Shown: positions 47,673 to 56,147, counted from the stretch's first letter. The stretch is DNA of 64,000 bases from Bacillus sp. FJAT-27916 (GCF_001183965.1 NZ_LFZV01000001.1:778942-842941), one strand, 5' to 3'. Notes: generated by a model from the sequence alone, not told the origin. Numbers and translations: made by a program.

Positions 47673-48329
47673 TTGGTCATTCTATCGATTTGCTTACTTG
47701 TATTGTTCATAGTGCTGATCTGTTTCATCCTATCGACTGTTACCTTGTCTTTTCGATATGAAAAAACGATTCATAAAAATGAGCTTGAAATCAAGGTACA
47801 GATGTGGTGGGGAATGCTTCATTATGGGAAAAACATAAAGCTGGGAGAACCGATGGCAAACGGAAAGAAGGCTGAATCTGAAGAAGGACAGGAGGAGGAG
47901 CAGCCGCTTGATGAGATGGACGGGTCCTTCCATGCGCTCGCTAAATTATTATCTGATTTGAAAGAGTACAGAGCCGCGACAAAGGAGGTTACGACTGATA
48001 TTCGATTGACCAATCTGGAGATCTCCCTGTCCTATGGAACGGGAAATGCACCGACAACGGCGATGGCAACGGGCATATTATGGGGGATCGTTGGTACAGG
48101 CATTTCAATCATTGGTCGTTATTTTCAACTGGAGGTTGTTCCGAAAACCGAGGTCGTTCCTTATTTCATGATGAAAAAACCGCTTGAGCTCTATGTTGGA
48201 TGCATAGGAAAGATCAGAATGGCAAACGCTATAAGGGCAATATGGAAATTAGCTCGATTTATGCAAAGCAAGAAGCAGCTGCATAAGACTGGCGGAAAAA
48301 GCCATAAGGGCAAAAATCAAATGGCCTAA
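47673..48329 (+). CDS. ytfI: DUF2953-family membrane protein YtfI
   Basis: A 218-residue protein with an N-terminal membrane helix (about residues 1-24), a low-complexity acidic segment (about 66-84) and a C-terminal DUF2953 region (TTDIRLTNLEISLSYGTGNA onward), ending in a K/H-rich tail. TTG 47673 is 6 nt behind AGGGGGG, so the 9 extra codons upstream are discarded. It lies 14 nt before ytfJ. In B. subtilis ytfIJ are forespore genes; function of YtfI is unknown. Confidence 0.82.
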   Translation: MVILSICLLVLFIVLICFILSTVTLSFRYEKTIHKNELEIKVQMWWGMLHYGKNIKLGEPMANGKKAESEEGQEEEQPLDEMDGSFHALAKLLSDLKEYRAATKEVTTDIRLTNLEISLSYGTGNAPTTAMATGILWGIVGTGISIIGRYFQLEVVPKTEVVPYFMMKKPLELYVGCIGKIRMANAIRAIWKLARFMQSKKQLHKTGGKSHKGKNQMA

Positions 48330-48343
48330 CAGGAGGTTATCAT

Positions 48344-48775
48344 ATGTCTAATCATCCAATTGGCGGATTAATGAATTCGGCGATGGAAAACTTAAGAAGC
48401 ATGGTAGATGTCAATACTATTATTGGCGATCCTGTCGAAACTCCGGACGGAAGTGTCATTATGACTGTATCGAAGGTGGCATTCGGGTATGCGGCAGGCG
48501 GCAGTGATTATCAAATCAGCGGCCCTTCAGGAGAGGATCAAAGACATCCATTTGGCGGCGGAAGTGCTGGCGGTGTCTATATTACCCCAATTGCTTTCTT
48601 GATTGTCAGCTCTCAAGGAATTAAAATGCTGCATCTAGATGAAAATACCCATCTAATCGAAAAATTGATGGAAGCTACTCCTGTTGCTGTTGATAAGGTT
48701 AGCTCCATGTTTTCGAAAAAGGGAAAAGGAATGCAGAATGATCAGCAAACATCTGGTATAGACAGCATGGATTAA
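48344..48775 (+). CDS. gerW: Spore germination-related protein GerW (YtfJ)
   Basis: A 143-residue protein of the YtfJ/GerW family of spore formers. It has IGGLMNSAMENLRSMVDVNT, GDPVETPDGSVIMTVSKVAF, a glycine-rich loop (HPFGGGSAGGVYITP) and ITPIAFLIV. In B. subtilis it is made in the forespore under SigF and is needed for L-alanine germination. AGGAGG ribosome site. Confidence 0.9.
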   Translation: MSNHPIGGLMNSAMENLRSMVDVNTIIGDPVETPDGSVIMTVSKVAFGYAAGGSDYQISGPSGEDQRHPFGGGSAGGVYITPIAFLIVSSQGIKMLHLDENTHLIEKLMEATPVAVDKVSSMFSKKGKGMQNDQQTSGIDSMD

Positions 48776-48916
48776 GAGAACGAAAAAAGACCGCATCTTT
48801 TTAGGAGATGTGGTTCGTTTTTGTGAGAATAAAAATCGTAGCTTTTTACAAAGGGAAGATGAAACCCTATACTTAAAGAGGAATGAAAAAATTCAGACGA
48901 TTGAGGAGGAATTAGT

Positions 48917-49417
48917 GTGGCGAACGTGACGTTTAAAGGTAATCCGGTTACATTAGTAGGGACAGAAGTAAAAGTGGGTGACAAGGCACCAGATTTTACT
49001 GTGCTCGCAAATGATTTATCCCCAGTAACGCTGAAAAGCTCAGAAGGGAAAGTTAGAATTATCAGTGTCGTTCCTTCTCTCGACACAGGTGTATGTGATG
49101 CGCAAACCCGCAAATTCAATGAAGAAGCATCTAAACTAGATAATTTAGAAGTTATTACGGTCAGTGTTGACCTGCCATTTGCGCAAAAACGCTGGTGTGC
49201 GGCAGCTGGTCTTGAGAATGTCGTAACGGTATCCGATCATAAGGATTTATCCTTTGGAGAGGCATATGGCGTATATATTAAAGAGTTACGTTTGCTTGCG
49301 CGCTCTGTATTTGTCGTAGACAGTCAAAATACAGTTACATACGTAGAATATGTACCTGAAAGCACTGACCATCCGAATTATGAAGCGGCAATTGAAGCAG
49401 CAAAAGCAGCTAAATAA
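48917..49417 (+). CDS. tpx: Thiol peroxidase (Tpx, atypical 2-Cys peroxiredoxin)
   Basis: A 166-residue peroxiredoxin reducing H2O2 and alkyl hydroperoxides with thioredoxin. The peroxidatic Cys is in [19 protein letters not shown] (about 60) and the resolving Cys in KRWCAAAGL (about 94). It has N-terminal [20 protein letters not shown]. It starts at GTG 48917 with GGAGG. Monocistronic with a terminator. Confidence 0.95.
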   Translation: MANVTFKGNPVTLVGTEVKVGDKAPDFTVLANDLSPVTLKSSEGKVRIISVVPSLDTGVCDAQTRKFNEEASKLDNLEVITVSVDLPFAQKRWCAAAGLENVVTVSDHKDLSFGEAYGVYIKELRLLARSVFVVDSQNTVTYVEYVPESTDHPNYEAAIEAAKAAK

Positions 49418-49449
49418 GCAGCTTAAGTGTCCTAATTCAGCATGAACAA

Positions 49450-49504
49450 GAGGAATCCAGGAAGGTTCACATTTGAACCGATATGCCTGGATTCTTTTTT
49501 TTTG
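49450..49504 (+). terminator. Terminator of tpx
   Basis: AATCCAGG/CCTGGATT outer stem with a GGTTCA/TGAACC inner stem and a long T-run. Confidence 0.88.
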
Positions 49505-49632
49505 AGTTGCAGCTGTTATAGCACATTCATTCAATAGAGGTTTATTCAAGTCAGAAAAGGTGATACTTGTTCTTTATAGACTGTAATACTACAATGAGGA
49601 AAGAACTAGAGGACAAAGTTGGAGGAAATGTT

Positions 49633-50619
49633 ATGAATACAACAAATGTTGAACAAATATATGAGGTAATTACAAGTACTGCGAAGGTTATCCAAGAGGA
49701 ATTAGGCGGTACAGAATTAGAAGCAATTGCTGAAACAGGAGAGAACCTCTTCCAAGGCGATGTGCTGCAGGATGAACTTAGTGAGATTGCCGTCAAGAAA
49801 TTGAAGAAGGCTTATCAAGAAGTCCATCTTGATCAATACAGCAAGGAAGATATCCGAAAAGGATGGCAACTAGCCATTTTGAAAGCGATGCGCACACATG
49901 TACAACCGAATCATCAAATGACACCTGATGCAATCGGATTTATGTTCGCCTATCTGCTGGAGAAATTCACCGCCAAACAGGAATCGCTGTCAGTCCTAGA
50001 CCCGGCAGTTGGTACAGGTAATCTTCTCTTTTCAGTCATGAATGCTTTAAGAGGCAAGGAATTGAACGCGACAGGCATTGAGGTAGATGAAACATTGGTG
50101 AAGCTAGCCTATTCAGGTGCGAACCTGCTCGGAATGCCTGTCCATTTCTTGCACCAGGACAGCCTGCAGCCATTATTCATTGATCCTGCAGATGCCGTCA
50201 TATGTGATCTGCCAGTAGGTTATTACCCCGATAACGAGCGTGCGAAGGACTTCAAGGTAAGAGCGAAGGATTCCATGTCCTATGCACATCACCTATTCAT
50301 TGAACAGAGCTTTACCTATTCCAAGGCTGGGGGCTATTTATTCTTCCTTGTACCAAATGATCTGTTCAATACAGCTGAAGCACCTGCTCTGAATCAATTC
50401 ATCCATAATCACGGTTATATTCAAGGACTTATCCAATTACCGGAGAGCATGTTTAAAACCAAGCAGTCTGCCAAGAGCATCCTTATTCTGCAAAAGGCTG
50501 GTGAAGGAGTGAAAGCACCAAAGCAAGTCCTTCTCGTCAATATGCCGAAATTATCCGATAAACCTGCGACAGCTGCCATGCTGACGAAGATTGATAACTG
50601 GATTAAGGCAGAAAAATAA
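49633..50619 (+). CDS. ytxK: Class I SAM-dependent (N6-adenine DNA-type) methyltransferase YtxK
   Basis: A 328-residue protein resembling the M subunit of type I restriction enzymes. SAM motif I is VLDPAVGTGNLLFSV (about residue 117); GIEVDE follows. The catalytic motif IV position reads CDLPVGYYP rather than the usual NPPF/NPPY, so DNA methylation activity is uncertain. No restriction or specificity gene is near. ATG 49633 with GGAGG. As in B. subtilis it lies upstream of ackA. Confidence 0.87.
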   Translation: MNTTNVEQIYEVITSTAKVIQEELGGTELEAIAETGENLFQGDVLQDELSEIAVKKLKKAYQEVHLDQYSKEDIRKGWQLAILKAMRTHVQPNHQMTPDAIGFMFAYLLEKFTAKQESLSVLDPAVGTGNLLFSVMNALRGKELNATGIEVDETLVKLAYSGANLLGMPVHFLHQDSLQPLFIDPADAVICDLPVGYYPDNERAKDFKVRAKDSMSYAHHLFIEQSFTYSKAGGYLFFLVPNDLFNTAEAPALNQFIHNHGYIQGLIQLPESMFKTKQSAKSILILQKAGEGVKAPKQVLLVNMPKLSDKPATAAMLTKIDNWIKAEK

Positions 50620-50693
50620 AAAAGAATCCACTCCTGTAAATGATGTATTTTTTAAAATCTGTTCGAATTATTTGAATAAAATAAATTTTTTTG

Positions 50694-50707
50694 TGAAACC
50701 GATAACA
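50694..50707. promoter_or_regulatory. Consensus cre site upstream of ackA
   Basis: TGAAACCGATAACA matches TGWAANCGNTNWCA at all 14 positions. It is centred about 48 bp upstream of the start predicted from TACAAT at 50737-50742, which has a poor -35. That fits activation by CcpA, as established for ackA in B. subtilis. Confidence 0.8.
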
Positions 50708-50813
50708 TAAAAATAATTTTGTTGCTAGAATCGGGTTACAATGGTTTAATGAGATTTGAAAGTTGATTTTAAAATTATATCAGTATGCATAAATTATGGG
50801 AGCTGTGATTTAA

Positions 50814-52001
50814 ATGTCTAAAATTATCGCAATTAATGCGGGTAGTTCCTCATTAAAGTTTCAGTTATTTGAAATGCCTGAGGAAAAAGTAATCACAAAG
50901 GGAATTGTAGAGAGAATCGGATTGGCTGATTCTATCTTCTCCATTACGGTAGATGGTGACAAGAAAACCATCGTAACGGACATTCCTGACCACTCTGTGG
51001 CTGTTAACCTTTTGTTGGAAAAATTAACAGAACACAAAATCATCAACTCACTTGATGAAATCGACGGAATCGGTCACCGTATCGTACACGGCGGTGAACT
51101 CTTCACGGATTCTGCTGTTATCACAGATGAAGTACTTGCACAAATCGAGCAGCTTTCAGAGCTTGCTCCACTTCACAATCCAGCAAATGCGACTGGAATC
51201 AGAGCGTTCCGCGAAGTATTGCCAAACGTTCCTGCAGTTGCTGTGTTTGATACTGCATTCCACCAAACAATGCCTGAGTCTTCTTACCTTTACAGCTTGC
51301 CATACGACTATTACAAAGAATATGGCATCCGTAAATACGGCTTCCACGGCACATCTCATAAATATGTGTCAGAGCGTGCAGCAGAATTGCTTAAACGTCC
51401 GCTTGAGCAGCTTCGTTTGATCTCTTGCCACCTTGGTAATGGTGCAAGTATCACAGCAATCGAAGGCGGTAAATCCATCGATACAACAATGGGCTTCACT
51501 CCACTTGAAGGGTTAACAATGGGAACTCGTTCTGGAAGCTTAGACCCTGCGTTGATTCCATACTTGATGGAGAAAACAAACAGTTCAGCTGAAGAAGTAC
51601 TTGAAATCCTTAACAAGAAGAGCGGTATGCTCGGCGTTTCCGGATTCTCAAGTGACTTGCGTGATATCGAGGATGAAGCAGAGAAAGGAAACGCTCGTGC
51701 TGAGCTTGCTCTGTCTAAATTCGCTGACGGTATCCACAAATACATCGGTTCTTATGCTGCAAAAATGAATGGTGTTGATGCTATCATCTTCACAGCAGGT
51801 ATCGGTGAAAACAGTGCGGAAATCCGTGCACGTGTTCTTCACGGCCTGGAATTCATGGGCGTGTACTGGGATAAAGATGCGAACAACGTGAGAGGCGAAG
51901 AGAAATTCGTTAACCACCCATACTCTCCGGTAAAAGTTATCATCATCCCAACAGATGAAGAAGTCATGATTGCTCGTGACGTTGTGCGCTTAACAAAATA
52001 A
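50814..52001 (+). CDS. ackA: Acetate kinase
   Basis: A 395-residue enzyme, acetyl-phosphate + ADP to acetate + ATP, the last step of overflow metabolism. It has N-terminal [36 protein letters not shown] (catalytic Asp), [31 protein letters not shown] and [14 protein letters not shown]-type ribosome site. Carries a consensus cre upstream and a strong terminator downstream. Confidence 0.97.
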   Translation: MSKIIAINAGSSSLKFQLFEMPEEKVITKGIVERIGLADSIFSITVDGDKKTIVTDIPDHSVAVNLLLEKLTEHKIINSLDEIDGIGHRIVHGGELFTDSAVITDEVLAQIEQLSELAPLHNPANATGIRAFREVLPNVPAVAVFDTAFHQTMPESSYLYSLPYDYYKEYGIRKYGFHGTSHKYVSERAAELLKRPLEQLRLISCHLGNGASITAIEGGKSIDTTMGFTPLEGLTMGTRSGSLDPALIPYLMEKTNSSAEEVLEILNKKSGMLGVSGFSSDLRDIEDEAEKGNARAELALSKFADGIHKYIGSYAAKMNGVDAIIFTAGIGENSAEIRARVLHGLEFMGVYWDKDANNVRGEEKFVNHPYSPVKVIIIPTDEEVMIARDVVRLTK

Positions 52002-52013
52002 TTGATTACTATA

Positions 52014-52049
52014 AAGGACTGTGAATGCATTATTCACAGTCCTTTTTGT
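52014..52049 (+). terminator. Terminator of ackA
   Basis: GGACTGTGAAT/ATTCACAGTCC stem with CTTTTTG tail. Confidence 0.92.
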
Positions 52050-52228
52050 ATACCAAGATGCCGATGTTTTGTATCTTAGCCTTTTTATGGCTATATCCTT
52101 GGATATGTTCGTTCCTAGGAATCTATTAAGGATAAAATAGATTGGATGTAATGAAGGAGTAAAACGAACCGTAGGGTTAGAAGATGAGGGCTCAAAGTCT
52201 AGGCCTTTTTGTTACAAAAAAACAGGTG

Positions 52229-52453
52229 AGGTCAGAACTATGCAGCAGACAGCCTACTGAAAGAAGGTGAGCCAATGAACTTCAGGAAAATCCCTAGAGA
52301 GTGGGAAGGAGTTCATTGACTGGTCTTTCAGCTAAATAGAAGCGTTTCTGTGAAGAGTATGCTATTTGTCATAATGACTCCTCGGCTATAGATGAGAAAT
52401 TTGACTTAGTGCAACAAAATAGAGAGGAGTTAGGGGGGAATGTTTGGGCATAA
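52229..52453 (+). pseudogene. Remnant of a small gene (frameshift and stop)
   Basis: Two coding-like pieces in different frames. Positions 52229-52319 read NYAADSLLKEGEPMNFRKIP then REWEGVH and end at TGA 52317-52319. Positions 52340-52453 read KRFCEEYAICHNDSSAIDEK then FDLVQQNREELGGNVWA. A frameshift near 52310 and the TAG at 52337-52339 would have to be corrected to join them. The second piece ends overlapping the start of the next broken gene, as coupled genes do. I do not recognise the family. Confidence 0.4.
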
Positions 52454-52718
52454 AATAGCCCGGATTGGCGGGGCAAGAACTGGCAAAGATTCAGCAGCCT
52501 ATTATTCAGGGGCTGTTATGGTCATGAGTGTTTCGCTTTTGGTGATGGGATAAGAGAGTTCTCAGGAACTTTTTAATGTCATTTACAATGGGCTTCTGCC
52601 GTTTGGCTTAGTCGTTTTTGTTGTCGTGCTATACAAAGGACAATTCTTAGAGGGATTTATTTCCTGTTGTGTGTTTACTTTAGTTGGTGCTTTAATTATG
52701 CAGGATAAATTTAAATAA
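52440..52718 (+). pseudogene. Small membrane-protein gene with an in-frame stop
   Basis: ATG 52440 (purine-rich GGAGTTAGGGGGG before it) opens a 92-codon frame to TAA 52716-52718, broken by a single TAA at 52551-52553 after 37 codons. The first part is basic then hydrophobic (MFGHKIARIGG, AVMVMSVSLLVMG). The part after the stop continues with two membrane helices (LLPFGLVVFVVVLY and FISCCVFTLVGALIM). Reading through the stop gives a plausible three-helix protein of about 92 residues. Recent pseudogene, read-through product or sequencing error. Confidence 0.5.
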
Positions 52719-52731
52719 GGAGGAAAATGAA

Positions 52732-53151
52732 ATGAAACTATATCTAGCAAGTCCATTTTTTAATGAGCAAGAGCTTGAAGCTGTTCAAGCTGTTGAGGAA
52801 ATTTTGAAAGAGAAAGGGATTGACTTCTGGAGTCCTAGATTGAATCAGCTTGACCAATTTGAGGCAGGTTCTCAAGCCTGGTCAATGGCTATCTATATGA
52901 ATGATATTAAAGCTCTAGACTTCTGCGATGGGACTATCATGGTTTATCACGGAAACTACTCTGACTCAGGGACAGCTTTTGAGGCTGGCTATACAATTGC
53001 AAGAGGGAAGAAGTTGATTGTCGTTCATGTTGGGGATGATTCTAACTTAATGGTACACACTCCAGCTATTGCAAACTTGACTCTTGAAGAGCTGAAAGAT
53101 TATGACTTCAAGAAGCTTGAGGCTATCGAGTATAAAGGGAAAATGTTTTAA
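52732..53151 (+). CDS. Nucleoside 2-deoxyribosyltransferase
   Basis: A 139-residue enzyme of the N-deoxyribosyltransferase family that swaps bases between 2'-deoxyribonucleosides (nucleoside salvage). It has N-terminal KLYLASPFFNEQE, DFCDGTIMVYHG, the catalytic Glu in DSGTAFEAGYTIARGKKLIV (about residue 85-90) and a GDDSNLMV substrate loop. Length is a little under the well-studied lactobacillar enzymes. Perfect AAGGAGG ribosome site. It stands in an accessory patch between ackA and the EcsC gene; its relatives are scattered in lactobacilli and phages, which suggests transfer (inference). Confidence 0.82.
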   Translation: MKLYLASPFFNEQELEAVQAVEEILKEKGIDFWSPRLNQLDQFEAGSQAWSMAIYMNDIKALDFCDGTIMVYHGNYSDSGTAFEAGYTIARGKKLIVVHVGDDSNLMVHTPAIANLTLEELKDYDFKKLEAIEYKGKMF

Positions 53152-53179
53152 GGAAGCTGTCTTTGACAGCTTTTTTATT
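53152..53179 (+). terminator. Terminator of the deoxyribosyltransferase gene
   Basis: AAGCTGTC/GACAGCTT stem, TTT loop, TTTTTA tail. Confidence 0.88.
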
Positions 53180-53211
53180 TGGTTGCTTTCGTAAAGTTAG
53201 TTGGGATGCGA

Positions 53212-53245
53212 AAACAGCCACCTCCATAAAGAAAGTGGCTGTACT
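53212..53245 (-). terminator. Terminator of the 53283-53741 gene
   Basis: ACAGCCAC/GTGGCTGT stem with TTTTCG on the minus strand. Confidence 0.55.
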
Positions 53246-53282
53246 TGCTATTGAGCTAAAGCCCCGTTTGTTTAATAAGGAT

Positions 53283-53741
53283 TTACTTTTTACCCCGTGG
53301 ATACTTTAGGATTATATAAATGAAAATAATAGCCAAAATACCTACTATTGAATAAATAACTCCTTTTAGATTCTCTAGCGGTTCTTCCGAAGTTTGTTCA
53401 AATTCATATTCTCCTCTTCTTTCTGCTTTTACATATTGATCATTGGATTTTTGGACGGCTATCGCTTCCTCCGTACTAACCCCTTTGATTTCAAAGTATT
53501 TTGTACCTTTCTGATAATCATTAGAAAAATTACCAGATTGCGGTTCCATATCCGAATAATTTGTAACTTGGCCAATTTCATCTCCGATTGCGGTCACTGA
53601 TTCTTCACTTACCGCATAGACATACCCATCCCAAACCACAAATGGATATGACCAAGAAGTTGCCATTACTTTGGCTGGTATAAATGAAACCAGTACAATA
53701 AATACGAATGTAATCATAAAAAGTAAATATTGATTTTTCAA
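53283..53741 (-). CDS. Hypothetical exported, membrane-anchored protein
   Basis: 152 residues. An N-terminal signal peptide or anchor (residues 1-27, YLLFMITFVFIVLVSFIPAK ending near VMATS) is followed by an acidic outside domain (WSYPFVVWDGYVYAVSEESV to EYEFEQTSEEP) and a C-terminal membrane helix (about 124-146) with a basic end. So it has two anchors and an extracellular domain of about 95 residues. No family recognised. Accessory location. Confidence 0.7.
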   Translation of the reverse strand: MKNQYLLFMITFVFIVLVSFIPAKVMATSWSYPFVVWDGYVYAVSEESVTAIGDEIGQVTNYSDMEPQSGNFSNDYQKGTKYFEIKGVSTEEAIAVQKSNDQYVKAERRGEYEFEQTSEEPLENLKGVIYSIVGILAIIFIYIILKYPRGKK

Positions 53742-54200
53742 CTACATCTCCCCTTAAATTTAAAGTGTTCATTCATAGACTATTCTTCATTTTAAAACTT
53801 AAATCCTTCTTCCGCTAAACTGCCCGTTTGTGAAATATCAAAAAAGAGCTGATCACAGCTCTTGATAGCGTAGTAAGCTCTTGATTGTATAAGTCGTGCA
53901 AACCAAATGATAGGTCTACCTTTTTGACTAGGGAGGTGCATGAAACATCATCCAAAGGATACTGAAATCTATTTGAAGGATGGCATTGCAGTGAAAAAAA
54001 CGTAAATTAAGCAGCTGTTTGCGGCGTGTATTTTTCAAAGCATTTAACATACAAGAGTCTTGCGTAACAGAAGCCAGGCTGAGATGGTAAATTGCAGTCA
54101 TTCAATTCGAAGCCGATTAGCTTGTAACTGAATGTGAAAGAATAGAAGAGAGGTATGGTATACTTTTGATACATGACAATTTTGAAGAAGAGGTGATCAA
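53742..54200. other. Gene-free stretch with an orphan minus-strand terminator
   Basis: Nothing convincing codes here. A hairpin AGAGCTG/CAGCTCT (53845-53864) is followed on the minus strand by TTTTTTGA, with no annotated minus-strand gene feeding it. A 21-codon frame at 53940 (MKHHPKDTEIYLKDG) follows GGGAGGTG with too short a gap. It may be a relic. Confidence 0.4.
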
Positions 54201-55031
54201 ATGGCGCTTACAGAGAGAGAAGACATAATCTTGCAGGATTTGAAGATGTGGGAAAGTGATATGCGGTCCGATGAACCGACCGACTTTGAAGCCTATTATG
54301 ATCGTTTGATTGAAAGCATGTTTACGCTTTTGCCAGAATCGACACAGGAGGAATTCTTTGCAAAGCTTGATAACTGGCTCTTCCATCTACATTCTATGAT
54401 TCATGAATCCCAGTTCCAGGCTGATGCAAGAGACCGGATTCTGAAGAATGCTCGTGTGTTCGATGAACGCATCAAGGATATTCAGGACCTCCGGGAGATG
54501 CCGGTTGACCGGCTGATCTATATCGCTGAGCAGCAAATGGCCCGCCATAGGATGTATTCACTAGTACAAGGCGGTATTTCAGCTGCTAATGGTGGATGGG
54601 CACTCGCGGCTGATTTGCCGGCACAAATGGTTATTAATTTGCGCAGTATCCAGCTGATTGGCTTATCCTATGGATATGACATCAGTACGCCTTATGAAAC
54701 AGCCCTGTCATTGAAGGTGTTCCATGCCGGGACCATGCCAAAGCGCATGCAGAAATATTTCTGGGATGATCTTATGGAAGATTTAGAGAAGCCTTCTGAT
54801 TATTTCTATGAGGGAGAAGAGATGAGCAATGTATTCTGGCTGGACCAGCCTATCAAGCAATTGATGAAGGTGCTCGCCATTTATTTCTTCCGTAAGCAGA
54901 TGCTAAAGGGTGTACCAATCATCAGTCTTGCCATCGGCAGCCAGGCGAATTACCGTCTGACCAAGAATGTAACAGCTTTTGCGAATCAATTCTATAAATA
55001 CCGCTATTTAAGAGATAAAGAAAGCGAATGA
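54201..55031 (+). CDS. EcsC-family protein
   Basis: A 276-residue protein of the EcsC family. A helical N-terminal half precedes the family core VQGGISAANGGWALAADLPA, RSIQLIGLSYGYDIS and a C-terminal VPIISLAIGSQANYRLTKNV with weakly hydrophobic helices. EcsC of the ecs operon has no firmly known biochemical activity. It overlaps moaB by 4 nt (ATGA), so the two are cotranscribed; no functional link is obvious. AGAGGTG ribosome site. Confidence 0.82.
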   Translation: MALTEREDIILQDLKMWESDMRSDEPTDFEAYYDRLIESMFTLLPESTQEEFFAKLDNWLFHLHSMIHESQFQADARDRILKNARVFDERIKDIQDLREMPVDRLIYIAEQQMARHRMYSLVQGGISAANGGWALAADLPAQMVINLRSIQLIGLSYGYDISTPYETALSLKVFHAGTMPKRMQKYFWDDLMEDLEKPSDYFYEGEEMSNVFWLDQPIKQLMKVLAIYFFRKQMLKGVPIISLAIGSQANYRLTKNVTAFANQFYKYRYLRDKESE

Positions 55032-55561
55032 ATGATATGGTGAGCTGCTCTAGTACATACATTCATAAGAAAGAAGCCCCAAAGGCCGTGCGTTGCAAAA
55101 TCATTACCGTCAGTGACACGAGAGACTTGGATTCAGATAAGAGCGGGCAGCTGATGGAGCAATTGCTGACCGCTGCCGGCCATGAAGTTGTCAGCCGGGA
55201 AGTCGTCAAAGATGAAGTTGAGCAAATCCAGAGGGCTGTTCTTGAGGGCTGCAGGCACAGCGAGGTTGATTGCGTGCTTACAAATGGAGGCACGGGCATT
55301 GCAAAGCGTGATGTGACGATAGAGGCTTTATCCGCTTTATACGAGAAGGAGATTCCTGGATTCGGTGAATTATTTCGCATGCTTAGCTACCAGGAGGATA
55401 TCGGCTCTGCCGCAATCCTTTCAAGAGCGAGCGCAGGTGTGATATTCGGTACTCCTGTGTTTTCAACACCGGGTTCAAGCGGTGCCGTCCGTTTGGCCAT
55501 GAATAAATGTATCATTCCGGAACTCGGGCATATCATGCATGAGATCAGGAAAGACCGATGA
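55028..55561 (+). CDS. moaB: Molybdenum cofactor biosynthesis protein MoaB
   Basis: A 177-residue MoaB/Mog-fold protein that adenylylates molybdopterin. It has ITVSDTRDLDSDKSGQ, LTNGGTGIAKRDVT (the MPT-binding TGGTG-like motif), IPGFGELFRMLSYQEDIGSA and STPGSSGAVRLAM. No other Mo-cofactor genes are in the window. B. subtilis also keeps moaB alone just upstream of argG. Confidence 0.92.
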   Translation: MNDMVSCSSTYIHKKEAPKAVRCKIITVSDTRDLDSDKSGQLMEQLLTAAGHEVVSREVVKDEVEQIQRAVLEGCRHSEVDCVLTNGGTGIAKRDVTIEALSALYEKEIPGFGELFRMLSYQEDIGSAAILSRASAGVIFGTPVFSTPGSSGAVRLAMNKCIIPELGHIMHEIRKDR

Positions 55562-55590
55562 ACCGTTCCAATGATGGAGCGGTTTTTTCA
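55559..55590 (+). terminator. Terminator of moaB
   Basis: AACCGTTCC/GGAGCGGTT stem (G-U pair) with TTTTTTC tail. Confidence 0.85.
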
Positions 55591-55603
55591 TTTCGTTTTG
55601 GGA

Positions 55604-55918
55604 TCAACGATGGGGTTTACTTGTAAGCTCTTCATTGGTACGGAAATATATCCAAAGATCATTAATGCATGAGGCAAGTTCAGAGATTTCATCATTTAAT
55701 GTGCAGGATTTCTCGAAATTCTCTTCCTCGTTCAGCTCACTTAATTTATCATTAATTTTCCCCTCAAGCTCCTTCACTCGGTCTGGTATCGTTCCCCTGA
55801 TTTCTTCCCAGCGAAGGAGGATGGCAGATTGATCTTTCTCTGTATAGCTGTCCCAATCGTACTCAAGTCTTGGAATATCAATACCTAATCTTTTATCATG
55901 AACGAAGTATGTTTCCAT
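55604..55918 (-). CDS. Hypothetical protein, charged helical
   Basis: 104 residues. The N-terminal part has a WDSYT and LRWEEIRGTIPDRVKELE pattern; the middle (about 45-75) is strongly charged and probably coiled coil. No membrane segment or known motif. AAAGGAGG ribosome site upstream of ATG 55918, good codon use and position between two terminator-bounded units make it a real gene. Family not recognised. Confidence 0.7.
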   Translation of the reverse strand: METYFVHDKRLGIDIPRLEYDWDSYTEKDQSAILLRWEEIRGTIPDRVKELEGKINDKLSELNEEENFEKSCTLNDEISELASCINDLWIYFRTNEELTSKPHR

Positions 55919-56067
55919 GTTTGACGGATTCCTCCTTTTATTAGCTCCTCCCTTATTGTATACAAATGTCCGCTGATTAACGATAAACCTCCATGATTAT
56001 TTCGCGGTGTACGTACACTTTGCCTTCTCCTTCTGAATAAAAAATTAGTAATTTTCAAAATAAATAC

Positions 56068-56096
56068 TTGAAAAAGGATTTCAGGATTGATATAGT
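56068..56096 (+). promoter_or_regulatory. SigA promoter of argGH
   Basis: TTGAAA (56068-56073), 17 bp, TATAGT (56091-56096). Confidence 0.7.
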
Positions 56097-56109
56097 GTAT
56101 ATCATATTA

Positions 56110-56147
56110 ATTGCATAAAAACATATAATAATGAATAAATATACAAA
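56110..56147. promoter_or_regulatory. Pair of ARG boxes (AhrC/ArgR operator)
   Basis: TGCATAAAAACATA (56112-56125) and TGAATAAATATACA (56132-56145) fit the ArgR/AhrC box (TGAATAAAAATKCA-like), the second well and the first loosely. They are 20 bp apart, which leaves the usual few bases between two 18-bp boxes. They lie between the promoter and the argG ribosome site. Confidence 0.65.

Noticed and set aside
49633-50619. Restriction-modification or phage-defence system around YtxK
   Set aside because: The methyltransferase-like gene has no endonuclease or specificity gene nearby and sits in a conserved housekeeping order.
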